21,063 nucleotides of DNA from an uncultured Collinsella sp. (GCA_959028445.1 CAUFRY010000036.1:1-21063); one strand, 5' to 3'; shown: positions 1-7,497, counted from the first letter of the stretch. The notes: generated by a model not told the origin, from the sequence alone. Numbers and translations: made by a program.

Positions 1-38
1 GAGGGCTCGAATTGGCCATATAGATCTAAAATAGTCAC

Positions 39-272
39 GATACCTTCTCTTTTGCTGGAACGATATATCTATACAAGGTTGTGAGCGGAAAACAAAAATA
101 CGTCGATTGCCATCCGACAAACGGGTCTGGAATTGCATTCACCGGCATTTCGGGGCAGATTGATACACATGTACGAAAGGGAACCTATGTGGTGCGTTGG
201 GTTGGAGCTGCTGCAGGCCCGATATGGATTGCGGTCTTGCGCCCCGATGTCCAAATAGGTTTCTCTCTCTAG
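39..272 (+). pseudogene. 5'-truncated remnant of the secreted 169-aa protein gene
   Basis: The frame that begins with GAT at 39 encodes the last 77 codons of the intact secreted protein at 11897-12406 (minus strand), ending at TAG 270-272. The first 92 codons, with start codon, signal peptide and 33 bp of upstream DNA, are missing. The sequence before the junction matches the upstream region of the intact copy, so this is a clean internal deletion rather than a sequencing edge. The first possible in-frame start is a GTG at 81, with no signal peptide. Any product would stay in the cytoplasm and would be unlikely to fold as the full protein does. Confidence 0.85.
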
Positions 273-286
273 ACGGGAAGTTGCTC

Positions 287-652
287 ATGGACGCCATATA
301 TGACGGAGATGACTGGGTCGATCATTATACTTGGCGCCTGGTCGGCTCGAACGACAATGGGGATGTGGTGTTTGATGGACTATGTCCAAAGCATCTCCAT
401 CCTTTTGTCTCGTCGTTAATTGAGAGTTCCGCTCGTGTTGCCCCCTACAGCTCGGCATCGCTTCATGATACGGACGTTTTGAAGACCATAAGGGAATCAA
501 TTGACGAGGGCACGATGAGCGGCCCGCTGTTTTCTCGGCTTGTGGGGCTAGATGAGATTGGCTCGAAACGACTGCTTGCGGGCGAAAAAGTGGAACTCAC
601 TTATCGGTCGATGATTTCAATCCTGCGGCTAGCCGATGTTCTTCGCAAATAA
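287..652 (+). CDS. Conserved 121-aa protein of unknown function (left copy)
   Basis: I do not recognise this family. The start chosen is ATG at 287, preceded by GGGAAG six bases upstream; the matching gene in the right copy begins with GTG at the same codon behind a stronger GGGAGG. Open frame upstream of 287 overlaps the secreted-protein gene in another frame and is unlikely to be translated. The protein has no signal peptide or membrane segment, is mildly acidic, and begins MDAIYDGDDW. It differs from its paralogue (11517-11882) at four residues plus the start codon. Its partner upstream is broken, yet this gene is intact, which suggests that it can be kept on its own or that the deletion is recent. 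Toxin/immunity or adaptor roles are conceivable, but nothing in the sequence shows them. Confidence 0.7.
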   Translation: MDAIYDGDDWVDHYTWRLVGSNDNGDVVFDGLCPKHLHPFVSSLIESSARVAPYSSASLHDTDVLKTIRESIDEGTMSGPLFSRLVGLDEIGSKRLLAGEKVELTYRSMISILRLADVLRK

Positions 653-690
653 ATCCAAGCAAAACGCCGCCGGCAACTCCCCTACTCAAC

Positions 691-741
691 AAAAAAGCCC
701 CGCCAACCGCAATCCCCAAGGGAACCGCGATTAACAGGGCT
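691..741 (-). terminator. Rho-independent terminator of the galM-lacC-yhcH unit
   Basis: On the minus strand a long stem (arms 723-741 and 696-714, including several G-U pairs) is followed by a run of six T (complement of 691-696). It lies 60 bases beyond the stop codon of the YhcH-like gene and fits as the end of that transcription unit. It also separates it from the converging left repeat gene. Confidence 0.8.
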
Positions 742-800
742 CAAGCGCGCTCCTCCAAAGGAAAACGCTCACAACACGAATAGCTCAGCCGAGCAGTTCG

Positions 801-1274
801 TTACTCCTCCCAGTAAGCATCTGCAAGCAGCTTAAAGCAGATCTTCTTGACCGGCTGTGCGCCATCGCCCGGGAACTCGAGCGTGGGCATGTGAGGCTCG
901 CCGGCAACGAACAGCGCAAACTTATCGTCAGCAAGATCGCCGGCGATCGAAGCGTCGGAATCGACCAGATCGTAGTCGTCCTTCTCGTCAAACTCCTGGA
1001 CCAGCGTCAGGCTGCCCGTGGCAACCTTAAAGGCCTCGCGACCCTCGACATCGATCTGCAGGTCGTGATAGCGCTGATGCGTCTCATAGTGAGCCTCGGC
1101 CTCGGGACGCGTCGTGGGAGCCATGACGTTCGCATAGACCTTGTCGCCCAGAATCGGATGGCTGCCGACCTCGAGCTGCGCCGGGTCGTTCTCCTCGAGC
1201 CAGTCGATCAGCACGTCGAGGCCCTTGAGCATTCCGCGGTACTCCTCGATATCGCCCAATGCACCGTAAATCAT
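801..1274 (-). CDS. YhcH/YjgK/YiaL family protein (NanQ-like, sugar anomerase candidate)
   Basis: The 157-residue protein has the length and motifs of the YhcH/DUF386 cupin-like family: a His/Glu cluster with H62, E64, H66 and H70-D71-L72-Q73, a G125-E126-P127-H128-x-P130 motif, and a lysine pair (143-144) near the C-terminus. The E. coli member NanQ (YhcH) speeds anomeric conversion of N-acetylneuraminate, and other members (YiaL, EbgC) sit in sugar operons. Here it is the last gene of the galM-lacC unit, so it probably handles anomers of a sugar or sugar phosphate from amino-sugar or sialic-acid-bearing glycans. The exact substrate cannot be read from the sequence. It starts at the ATG at 1274 and ends at TAA 801. 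A nagA remnant lies between it and lacC. Confidence 0.85.
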   Translation of the reverse strand: MIYGALGDIEEYRGMLKGLDVLIDWLEENDPAQLEVGSHPILGDKVYANVMAPTTRPEAEAHYETHQRYHDLQIDVEGREAFKVATGSLTLVQEFDEKDDYDLVDSDASIAGDLADDKFALFVAGEPHMPTLEFPGDGAQPVKKICFKLLADAYWEE

Positions 1275-1306
1275 CTAAATCCCCTCTCGGATCGTTTCTT
1301 TGGCGG

Positions 1307-1421
1307 CTACTCGGCAAACGCGTTACCGACGCTGTTGCCGCCCACATACGTCTCGACCAGGGTAAGGTCGGGATTGAACACGACAGCGTCGGCGTCGTGC
1401 CCCGGCATAATGCTACCGCAC
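1307..1421 (-). pseudogene. 3' remnant of a second nagA gene
   Basis: The minus strand encodes a stretch from CGSIMPGHDAD to SVGNAFAE followed by TAG (1307-1309). It matches the last 37 residues of the intact NagA (4172-5341) at about 30 of 37 positions; at DNA level roughly four bases in five agree. No start codon, ribosome site or upstream deacetylase sequence is present: homology stops near 1421, between here and the lacC stop at 1479. The divergence suggests an old paralogue or a replaced gene rather than a fresh duplication. Confidence 0.85.
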
Positions 1422-1478
1422 TTGCCATCGGCTCTAACCATAAGCAAACAACCGATGCCGGGGCCGTCACCCAAGCTC

Positions 1479-2414
1479 TTACAGTTCGGTCACGACAACG
1501 CCGTTGTAGACCTCGTCCCAACGGTCCATGACCAGATGGCCGGTCATGGGATCCATGGCATTGAGCTTGCCGCAGGTGTTGGCGGTACGCAGCACCGTCT
1601 CGTCGTCTGCGCCAGCAGCGATGGCATGCGCAAAGCCGGCGATAGTGGAGTCACCAGAGCCCGTGGCGTTAACGGCAGGGATATCGGGTGTCTTTGCGCG
1701 GAACGCACGGCCATTGTGGAAGCCAACGGAGCCGGCAGCACCCATGGACACGACGACCCAGGGGATATCGGAGAAGCGGGCATCAGAGGCGAGCGCGGCG
1801 CGGAGCTCGTCCACATCGTCGGTGGTAAAGCTCGTGCCCAGAAGGCCGTTGATCTCGGTCAGGTTAGGCTTGACCAGCTCGGGCTTAATTTCGGACTTAA
1901 GGGCGGCCTCGAGCGAAGCACCCGAGGTATCGAGCAGCACCTTGGCGCCGGCGTTCTCGGCAATGCCCGTGATCTTGGCATAGTAGTCTGCCTCGACACC
2001 GCGGGGCAGCGAACCCGAAATGGTGACGACGTCGGCCTTGCTCGCAAGCTCGGTAAACTTGGCGGTAAAGGCATCGAGCTCCTCGGGGGCAATCGTCGGG
2101 CCGCTCTCGAGCAGCTCGGTCTGGTTGCCGGCGTGGAGGATGTTGAGGCAAATGCGAGTCTCGCCCTTGATGGGCACAAAGTCGTTGTTAATACCGTTGG
2201 CGTCCATGAGCTCAGCCATGTAGGCGCCCATGTGGCCGCCGAGCAGACCGGTTGCCACAACGTCGTCGCCCAGCTGACCCAGCACACGGGCCACGTTGAG
2301 GCCCTTGCCGCCAGCGGTCTTTTCGGGCGTCACACGGTTAACGTCGTCGATAATGAGCTCATCGAGCTGATAGCGCGTATCGACAGACGGGTTCATCGTA
2401 ACGGTGAGGATCAT
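1479..2414 (-). CDS. lacC: Tagatose-6-phosphate kinase / 1-phosphofructokinase family hexose kinase
   Basis: This 311-residue PfkB-family sugar-phosphate kinase has the N-terminal MILTVTMNPSVD start typical of LacC/FruK, the GGKGLNVA motif at 35-42, KPNLTEIN at 172-179, and the C-terminal NATGSGDS motif (249-256) with the likely catalytic base D255 and the anion hole around G252-G254. In GalNAc/galactosamine breakdown this enzyme phosphorylates tagatose-6-phosphate to the 1,6-bisphosphate. Its neighbours agaS and nagA favour that over 1-phosphofructokinase, though the family is promiscuous and no tagatose-bisphosphate aldolase is present here. A good AAGGAG site sits six bases before the ATG at 2414. 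It lies 59 bases after the epimerase gene and is probably cotranscribed with it. Confidence 0.85.
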   Translation of the reverse strand: MILTVTMNPSVDTRYQLDELIIDDVNRVTPEKTAGGKGLNVARVLGQLGDDVVATGLLGGHMGAYMAELMDANGINNDFVPIKGETRICLNILHAGNQTELLESGPTIAPEELDAFTAKFTELASKADVVTISGSLPRGVEADYYAKITGIAENAGAKVLLDTSGASLEAALKSEIKPELVKPNLTEINGLLGTSFTTDDVDELRAALASDARFSDIPWVVVSMGAAGSVGFHNGRAFRAKTPDIPAVNATGSGDSTIAGFAHAIAAGADDETVLRTANTCGKLNAMDPMTGHLVMDRWDEVYNGVVVTEL

Positions 2415-2473
2415 TTTTAGCTCCTTATCTCGCAGGCTCCTTGTGCCTCGCGATACGAGTCGACAAAACGGAA

Positions 2474-3355
2474 TTACAGAATCTCAATCGTGAACGAGCG
2501 AACGACGGTCTCCTTGGGCTTGGCGACAAGGCAGCCGCGCTTATGCTCAAGCACGTCGTCCTCATCGGAGCAGGTCGAGAGACCGCCCCAAGGCTCAACC
2601 GCCACAAAATCGCCCTCGGGCTTACTCCACACAATGAGATACGGGAAGCCCTCGAAGCTCAGGCGAACGCCCTTGTCCTCCCCCTTCTTAGAAAGCGTGA
2701 CCTGGCGGCTCTCGAGCACGTCAAAGATGGTCTCCGCAAAATCGAAGAGCTCGTGCGACAGGGGCAGCGTCTTTCCCACCATGGGGTTCTTGGAACGGTT
2801 TGCCACGTCAATCAATCCGGTCGAGGGCACGGCGGTGCAAAGCTCCGCAGCCTCGTCTTTCTCAAAGCGCAGCTCGTAGTCCGTATAGGCCTCGCCCTCA
2901 TCGAGCGGACACCTGAAGCCGGGATGACCGCCGATAAAGAACGGCATGTCCTCGGTTCCCTCGTTGGTCACCTCATAGGAGACGCGCACGGCGGTATCCT
3001 CGAGCGCATAACGAGCGACAAGCTTAAACGGATACGGATAATCACTCAGCAATGCGGCGTTATCCTCCGAAGCCAGGCACATCGCCAGCTCGTTCTCGCC
3101 TTGGCTCAACAGCTTCCACTCCTGTTTGCGCGCAAACCCGTGGCGAGCGAGCTTTACATGATGCCCGGCAAATGTCATGGCGCTGTTGTCGCGCAAGCCT
3201 CCGCAAATCGGGAAGCAAATCGGTGCCTGGCCGGACCACACGGCGGGATCGCCCTGCCACAAATACTCGCGTCCGTCAGCCTCAATCGAGGTAAACGAGC
3301 CGCCGGCCGTGGAAACCTTGATAGAAATCGAATCGTTGGAAAGAGCGTATTCCAT
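2474..3355 (-). CDS. Aldose 1-epimerase (GalM-like) family protein
   Basis: From the ATG at 3355, preceded by GAAAGGA, the protein has 293 residues and begins MEYALSNDSISIKVS. The frame is open for 45 more codons upstream but has no ribosome site or similarity there. It resembles the YeaD/LacX branch of aldose 1-epimerases: an F-P-I-C-G-G-L-R segment near residue 50, the catalytic-type histidine in ARHGFAR, the GGHPGFRCPL motif in the middle with the second histidine, and an acidic segment EPWGG near the C-terminus. It should interconvert alpha and beta anomers of a hexose or hexose phosphate. In streptococci a galM lies beside agaS in a locus for Gal-GalNAc glycans (from memory), which supports a role in mucin-type sugar use. 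It is the first gene of the galM-lacC-yhcH unit. Confidence 0.82.
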   Translation of the reverse strand: MEYALSNDSISIKVSTAGGSFTSIEADGREYLWQGDPAVWSGQAPICFPICGGLRDNSAMTFAGHHVKLARHGFARKQEWKLLSQGENELAMCLASEDNAALLSDYPYPFKLVARYALEDTAVRVSYEVTNEGTEDMPFFIGGHPGFRCPLDEGEAYTDYELRFEKDEAAELCTAVPSTGLIDVANRSKNPMVGKTLPLSHELFDFAETIFDVLESRQVTLSKKGEDKGVRLSFEGFPYLIVWSKPEGDFVAVEPWGGLSTCSDEDDVLEHKRGCLVAKPKETVVRSFTIEIL

Positions 3356-3511
3356 TATCCATCCTTTCGAACAACTGCTTTTTGCTCGCAAGAACCCGTC
3401 TCGGCCCTGACCAAAGGACAAACCCGCACGTTCATCGATGCGTCCGGTATCCCCGCCATGTAACGGGGTACCATACAGACATTGATGCAATTACAGCTGA
3501 AAGGCCTTCTT
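3356..3511. promoter_or_regulatory. Divergent intergenic region between galM-like and flavodoxin genes
   Basis: The 156-bp gap must hold promoters for both directions. It contains an inverted repeat, ggtatcccc (3446-3454) and ggggtacc (3465-3472), 40 bases before the flavodoxin start, which could be an operator or a short hairpin in the flavodoxin leader. I could not assign convincing -35/-10 pairs, and no copy of the GntR-type core found elsewhere in the locus is visible here. Confidence 0.4.
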
Positions 3512-4096
3512 ATGCGAACCATCATCCTCTACGCCTCGCGCCATCACGGCAATACGAAAAAGCTCGTGGACGCCATCGTCGAGGCGCACCCCGAGATCGA
3601 TACCCTCGACGTGAAGTCACTCGGCAAAAACGAGTACCCCAACCTGCACGAATATCATCTAATCGGCGTCGCCACGGGCATCTATTACTCCGAGATCGAC
3701 AAAGATATGGCACGCGTGCTCACCAATGTGCTGCAGCCGCAAGACAAGGTGTTTGGCCTCATGACCTACGGTGGCAAAAACAAGTGGTACGGCAAGGATA
3801 TCGATGGCATCTGCCGCATGAAGCAGGCCATCTTTATGGGTGTCTACGGCTGCCCCGGTTTTGATACGTGGGGGCCGTTCAAGCTCGCCGGCGGTGTCCA
3901 AAAGGGACACCCGACCGCTGAGGAAATTAAGGGCGCCGTCGACTTCTTCGACAAGATCGAAGACGAGTATGGCGACATCATCGTCGAAGAGTACGCCAAG
4001 CGTGAGAAGCGTCTAGCCTACGAAAAGGAGCATCCTGCGGGAGGTCTTGTGGCCGGCGTCAAGCGCACGGCAAAGAAGATCGCTAACAAGCTGTAA
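3512..4096 (+). CDS. Flavodoxin family protein
   Basis: The 194-residue product begins MRTIILYASRHHGNTKKL, the first beta strand and phosphate-binding loop of flavodoxins (residues 8-17, S/T-rich with GNT). It continues with a GVATGIYYSEID strand-loop (52-63) and a TYGGKNKWYG segment near 89-98 that would line the FMN. A basic C-terminal tail (KRTAKKIANKL) follows. The start at 3512 has AAAGG seven bases upstream; upstream in-frame ATGs at 3482 and 3485 lack this. It should carry FMN and act in electron transfer or quinone/disulfide reduction. It is the only plus-strand gene inside the hexosamine locus and separates the nagA unit from the galM unit, so it may not belong to sugar use. Confidence 0.85.
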   Translation: MRTIILYASRHHGNTKKLVDAIVEAHPEIDTLDVKSLGKNEYPNLHEYHLIGVATGIYYSEIDKDMARVLTNVLQPQDKVFGLMTYGGKNKWYGKDIDGICRMKQAIFMGVYGCPGFDTWGPFKLAGGVQKGHPTAEEIKGAVDFFDKIEDEYGDIIVEEYAKREKRLAYEKEHPAGGLVAGVKRTAKKIANKL

Positions 4097-4127
4097 CTGT
4101 GAAGGTGCTTTTGAGCGTTTAACCCAT

Positions 4128-4165
4128 ACGGCGGGTCCGAGCAGATTCGGGCCCGCCGTCTTTTT
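4128..4165 (+). terminator. Terminator after the flavodoxin gene
   Basis: A 13-bp stem (4128-4140 with 4147-4159, one G-T pair) and six-base loop are followed by CTTTTT (4160-4165) on the plus strand. It ends flavodoxin transcription six bases before the stop codon of the converging nagA gene. The strong stem may also stop nagA transcription, although no T-run follows on that side. Confidence 0.9.
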
Positions 4166-4171
4166 CTATCG

Positions 4172-5341
4172 TTACTCGGTAAAGGCGTTGCCGACGCTCT
4201 GGCCGCCAACATACGTCTCGACGAGGGTGAGCTCATGGTCGAACACGACAAAGTCGGCGTCGCGACCCGGCATGATGCTGCCGCACTTATCCTCGATGTG
4301 CGCGGAGCGTGCCGGCACCTCGGTTGCCATGCGAATGGCGATATCGGCGCTGGCGATGCCCCAGTCGACGATGTTCTTGACACCCTGGGCAAGCGTGAGC
4401 ACCGAGCCGGCAATGCTCTTGCCGTCAGCGAGCCAGCACAGGTTGTCCTTCATGATGACGTCCATGCCACCACTGGTGTAGCTGCCCTCGGGCATGCCGC
4501 CGCAACCCAGGCAGTCGGTGATGAGCACCGTGTGCTGCCAGCCCTTTGCCTGCAGCAGTGCCTTGATGGCGGCAGGGTTTACGTGCTTGCCGTCACAGAT
4601 GATCTCGGCGTAGGTCTCGGGCGTGGACATGGCAGCGCCCACGACACCGGGCTCACGGTGATGCAGGCCGCGCTGACCGTTATAGGTATGCGTAAAGCAG
4701 CTGGCACCGGCGTTGATGGCGGCGATGCACTCATCGTAGGTGGCATCGGAGTGACCGATGCTGGTCACCACACCCTTGGCGTTCAGAGCAGCCGCATAAG
4801 CAGCGGCACCGTCGCGCTCGGCCGCCATGGCGCTCTTAACGATGCGACCACCCGCAGCCTCCTGCCACTGATCGAAGACCTCCTCGGAGGGATCGATGAG
4901 GTAAGCGGGGTTCTGCGCGCCCACGTGCTTCATGGTAAAGAAGGGGCCCTCCAGGTAGATGCCCTGAATGCGGGCACCGCAGAAGTCGGGGCCGCGACCC
5001 TCGTCCGCCTGAGCGATGGCGGCGCAGGCGTCCTTGATCTGCTCGACGCCATCGGTGAACGTCGTGGGCAGCCAGCTAGTGGTACCGCGACGGGCGAGCT
5101 CGGTTGAGCTGATATCGATGCCCTCGGGATCGTTATCGGTAGTAGAGTGGTTATAGAAGCCATGGATGTGAGTATCGACCATACCCGGTGCGATCCACGA
5201 TCCCGTGTAGTCCTTAATCTCGCAAGAGGGCTCGTCGGCCTGCCAGGCACCAAAGACGCCGTCCTCGACCATAAGATAGCCGCCCAGTTGCGGGCCTGCC
5301 GGCAAGAAGAACTTGTCAGCCTTAATTGCGTATGTGCTCAT
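4172..5341 (-). CDS. nagA: N-acetylglucosamine/galactosamine-6-phosphate deacetylase
   Basis: From ATG 5341 (AAGGAG five bases upstream) the protein has 389 residues, the usual NagA length. It has the amidohydrolase metal site: PGMVDTHIH with H58 and H60, E131 in YLEGPFF, H197 in SIGHSDATY, H218 in THTYNGQ, and the catalytic D276 in LITDCLG. The C-terminal beta domain ends CGSIMPGRDAD to SVGNAFTE. It removes acetate from GlcNAc-6-phosphate or GalNAc-6-phosphate; next to agaS and a LacC-type kinase, the AgaA role on GalNAc-6-phosphate is likely, but both substrates may be used. A terminator upstream (5401-5442) suggests a promoter of its own in the 60 bases before the start. A diverged 3' remnant of a second copy lies at 1307-1421. 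Confidence 0.93.
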   Translation of the reverse strand: MSTYAIKADKFFLPAGPQLGGYLMVEDGVFGAWQADEPSCEIKDYTGSWIAPGMVDTHIHGFYNHSTTDNDPEGIDISSTELARRGTTSWLPTTFTDGVEQIKDACAAIAQADEGRGPDFCGARIQGIYLEGPFFTMKHVGAQNPAYLIDPSEEVFDQWQEAAGGRIVKSAMAAERDGAAAYAAALNAKGVVTSIGHSDATYDECIAAINAGASCFTHTYNGQRGLHHREPGVVGAAMSTPETYAEIICDGKHVNPAAIKALLQAKGWQHTVLITDCLGCGGMPEGSYTSGGMDVIMKDNLCWLADGKSIAGSVLTLAQGVKNIVDWGIASADIAIRMATEVPARSAHIEDKCGSIMPGRDADFVVFDHELTLVETYVGGQSVGNAFTE

Positions 5342-5400
5342 ATGCACTCCTTGCTTCTTGAAGCAGTTGACCGTGGTGATACTTATACCCGGTCCATGTA

Positions 5401-5442
5401 AAAACAAAAAGCGCCCGCCCGCCGTTATGAGCGGACGGGCGC
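5401..5442 (-). terminator. Terminator between agaS and nagA
   Basis: On the minus strand a 12-bp GC-rich stem (5431-5442 with 5411-5422, one G-T pair) is followed by TTTTTGTTTT (complement of 5401-5410). It lies 18 bases after the agaS stop codon and 60 bases before the nagA start, so the two genes are probably separate or only partly coupled transcripts. Confidence 0.9.
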
Positions 5443-5460
5443 CCTTACAGGGGGACGCGA

Positions 5461-6627
5461 TTAAGCGGTGAAGGGGTGAATCGTCACGCCCTTAACCACG
5501 CGGTTGACCGTGCCGGTGGGGCTCGGCGTATCGGGCGTGTTGCCCACGCGCACGGAGTTGAGCAGGCTGATAGCCTGGGCAAACATCACGAACGGCAGAG
5601 CAAGGTAGCCCTCGGGAAGTGCCTCGTAACCCTTAAAGGTGAAGGACTCACCCTCATAGACGGTGGCACCTTCCTGCTGAACGGCGATGGTGTGCTGAGC
5701 GATCTCGTCGCCACCGATCTCGTTGAGGATGTCGATGTCGTACTGACGGGTGTAGGCGTCGTTGTTGACGAACACGAAGACGAGCGTCTTATCGTCGACG
5801 AAGGACTTAGGTCCGTGACGATAGCCCATGGAGGTGTCGTAGGAAGTAGCGACCAGACCGTGAGCGAGCTCGAGGATCTTGAGCTGGCTCTCCTGGGCAA
5901 GGCCACCGAAGGAGCCAGAACCCAAGTAGGTCACGCGGTTGAAGTCGCCAGCCAGGTAATCGGCGATCTCGGGCTCACGGGAGATGACCTCCTCGCCCAT
6001 CTTGGCGATGGTCTCGACCCACTCGGCCTTCTGCTCGTCAGAGGCAGTGTCGAAAATAAGGGTGGAGAGCAGGGTCATGCAGGAATAAGAACCGGTCATG
6101 GCGAAGCCCTTATCGTTGGCGCGCGGAATGAGCAGCGTCAGCGCGTTGGGATCATCGGCAGACTCGACGGCGAGCTTGCCCTCGGGAGCGCAGGTGATGT
6201 TGAGGAACTTGACGTTGTGGACGAGCTCCTTGGCAACGGCAACGGCCGCAAGGCTCTCGGGGCTGTTGCCAGAGCGGGCAAAGGAAACCACGAGCGTGGG
6301 ATCCTCGGCGCGCAGGAAGTCGCGCGGGGCGCTCACGATATCGGTCGTGGCGATGGGCTTAAAGTCGTAGAGATCAGTGTTGCCAGCGTGACGCAGGTAC
6401 GGGGCGCAGGTATCGCCAACGTAGTCGGACGTACCGGCACCGGTGAAGACAACGGACAGACGGCCCTCGCCCATAGCGCGAGCCTCGGCCAGGAAGGCCT
6501 CGATGGCCTCCTTGTTCTCGCGATAGATGTTGAGCGTATCACGCCAAAGCTCGGGCTGCTGAGCAATCTCGGCCGTGGTGATCTGGGCGCCGAGCTCGGT
6601 GAGCTCCTCGACACTCTTCTCGAACAT
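5461..6627 (-). CDS. agaS: AgaS-type SIS-domain sugar isomerase (galactosamine-6-phosphate deaminase/isomerase)
   Basis: The 388-residue protein carries two SIS domains. The first shows FTGAGTSDYVG (61-71) and SFARSGNSPES (115-125); the second shows YLGSGSFGGLAQES (234-247) and YRHGPKS (269-275). This arrangement matches AgaS, which converts galactosamine-6-phosphate to tagatose-6-phosphate plus ammonia, the step between NagA/AgaA and LacC. It lacks the glutamine amidotransferase domain of GlmS, so it works in breakdown, not synthesis. GAGAGG lies nine bases before the ATG. Upstream, at 6689-6702, is a palindrome shared with the PTS operon promoter region, so the neighbouring GntR regulator probably controls it. 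A terminator follows directly. Confidence 0.9.
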   Translation of the reverse strand: MFEKSVEELTELGAQITTAEIAQQPELWRDTLNIYRENKEAIEAFLAEARAMGEGRLSVVFTGAGTSDYVGDTCAPYLRHAGNTDLYDFKPIATTDIVSAPRDFLRAEDPTLVVSFARSGNSPESLAAVAVAKELVHNVKFLNITCAPEGKLAVESADDPNALTLLIPRANDKGFAMTGSYSCMTLLSTLIFDTASDEQKAEWVETIAKMGEEVISREPEIADYLAGDFNRVTYLGSGSFGGLAQESQLKILELAHGLVATSYDTSMGYRHGPKSFVDDKTLVFVFVNNDAYTRQYDIDILNEIGGDEIAQHTIAVQQEGATVYEGESFTFKGYEALPEGYLALPFVMFAQAISLLNSVRVGNTPDTPSPTGTVNRVVKGVTIHPFTA

Positions 6628-6688
6628 TTCTAATACCTCTCTCTAGAAGTAATCCTCTGACGTGCAATTATACACTTCAGTTGGTTAT

Positions 6689-6702
6689 CTGGTAGTAACC
6701 AG
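6689..6702. promoter_or_regulatory. Candidate GntR operator upstream of agaS
   Basis: The imperfect palindrome ctggtagtaaccag lies 62 bases before the agaS start. Its ten-base centre ggtagtaacc recurs exactly at 10983-10992 upstream of the PTS operon and with one mismatch on the opposite strand at 7499-7508 upstream of gntR. HutC-subfamily regulators such as DasR and NagR bind related TGGT...ACCA palindromes, so this is a sensible target for the adjacent regulator. Confidence 0.65.
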
Positions 6703-6741
6703 TTAAATGCAAAGAATCATCATATGGAAACGATGCGAACA

Positions 6742-7473
6742 CTAGTCGCTACGCTGGTGGTAAACCTTGTATTTAAACTGATCGGCACGAGCAACCGAGA
6801 GTGTATACTCCACAACCTCGTTTGACTCGTTATACGTAGTCCTGACCAAATCGAGCACAGGCGAGCCCTCGACAATTCCCAAAAGGTGTGCGTCGGTGGG
6901 ACGGGCTATGCTCGCATAGAACTCCTCTTCGGCCACGCGTATCTTTTGCTGAAAGTCTTGCTCAATCACATCATAAAGCGGCTTACGCTCCAGTAGCGGT
7001 CGCTTTAGGGACAGAAATTGACGAACCGGTAGATAGCTGCGTTCGACCATCATGGGCATGTTGTCGGCAGAACGAAGGCGCTTGAGCTTAAAAATGCGAT
7101 CGCCGATACGCAATCCCATATGCTCGGCCAGATTCTTATCGGCCTCCATCTCGCAAAACTCGAGAATCGTGGTCTCGGGGTCGCGACCCATCGCGCGCAT
7201 CTGCTCGGTAAAGCTGTAGGACTGCATAAGATTGGTTGCCTTTGCCGAACGGTCGGTCACAAAGGTACCGCGACCGTGCTGCCGAACCACCAATCCTAAA
7301 CGCTCCAGTTCCTGCAGAGCCAGACGTACCGTAGTGCGCGAGAGACCATAGCGCTCCGATAGTTCGCGCTCGGAAGGAATCATGTCACCGGCGCGATATT
7401 CATGGTCGATCTTTTCGGTCAGAATATCGACCAGCTGATCGTACAGCGGTTGCTTACGCGCTCCGATCGCCAT
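6742..7473 (-). CDS. GntR/HutC family transcriptional regulator of the hexosamine locus
   Basis: Start ATG 7473 is chosen because GGGAGGAT lies directly upstream; an in-frame ATG at 7494 has no such site. The 243-residue protein has an N-terminal winged helix (about 9-75) with the GntR signature IPSERELSERYGLSRTTVR, followed by RLGLVVRQHGRGTFV. A UTRA effector domain (about 90-235) contains the VERSYLP and EYTLSVARAD motifs. Members of this subfamily sense sugar phosphates such as GlcN-6-phosphate, or related compounds. Its place between the PTS operon and agaS, with shared palindromes upstream of both and a near match upstream of itself, argues that it controls the whole locus. A terminator separates it from the PTS genes, so it has its own promoter. 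Confidence 0.9.
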   Translation of the reverse strand: MAIGARKQPLYDQLVDILTEKIDHEYRAGDMIPSERELSERYGLSRTTVRLALQELERLGLVVRQHGRGTFVTDRSAKATNLMQSYSFTEQMRAMGRDPETTILEFCEMEADKNLAEHMGLRIGDRIFKLKRLRSADNMPMMVERSYLPVRQFLSLKRPLLERKPLYDVIEQDFQQKIRVAEEEFYASIARPTDAHLLGIVEGSPVLDLVRTTYNESNEVVEYTLSVARADQFKYKVYHQRSD

Positions 7474-7497
7474 CCTATCCTCCCATTTTCTCAAACT

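Larger units (their letters stand above)
1..654 (+). repeat. Left copy of a large inverted repeat (two-gene unit)
   Basis: This stretch matches the reverse complement of 11515-12477. By eye the aligned parts are about 95% identical, and positions 380-582 show no difference. The left copy lacks 309 bp that the right copy has (12131-12439), with the junction between positions 38 and 39. Similarity stops just after the stop codon of the second gene, and the terminator that follows the right copy is absent here. The left end of the copy may lie outside the window. Confidence 0.95.

Noticed and set aside
891..2420. Plus-strand 509-codon open frame opposite yhcH and lacC
   Set aside because: It is the GC-driven antisense shadow of clearly recognisable minus-strand genes, has no ribosome site, and its translation has no protein-family character.
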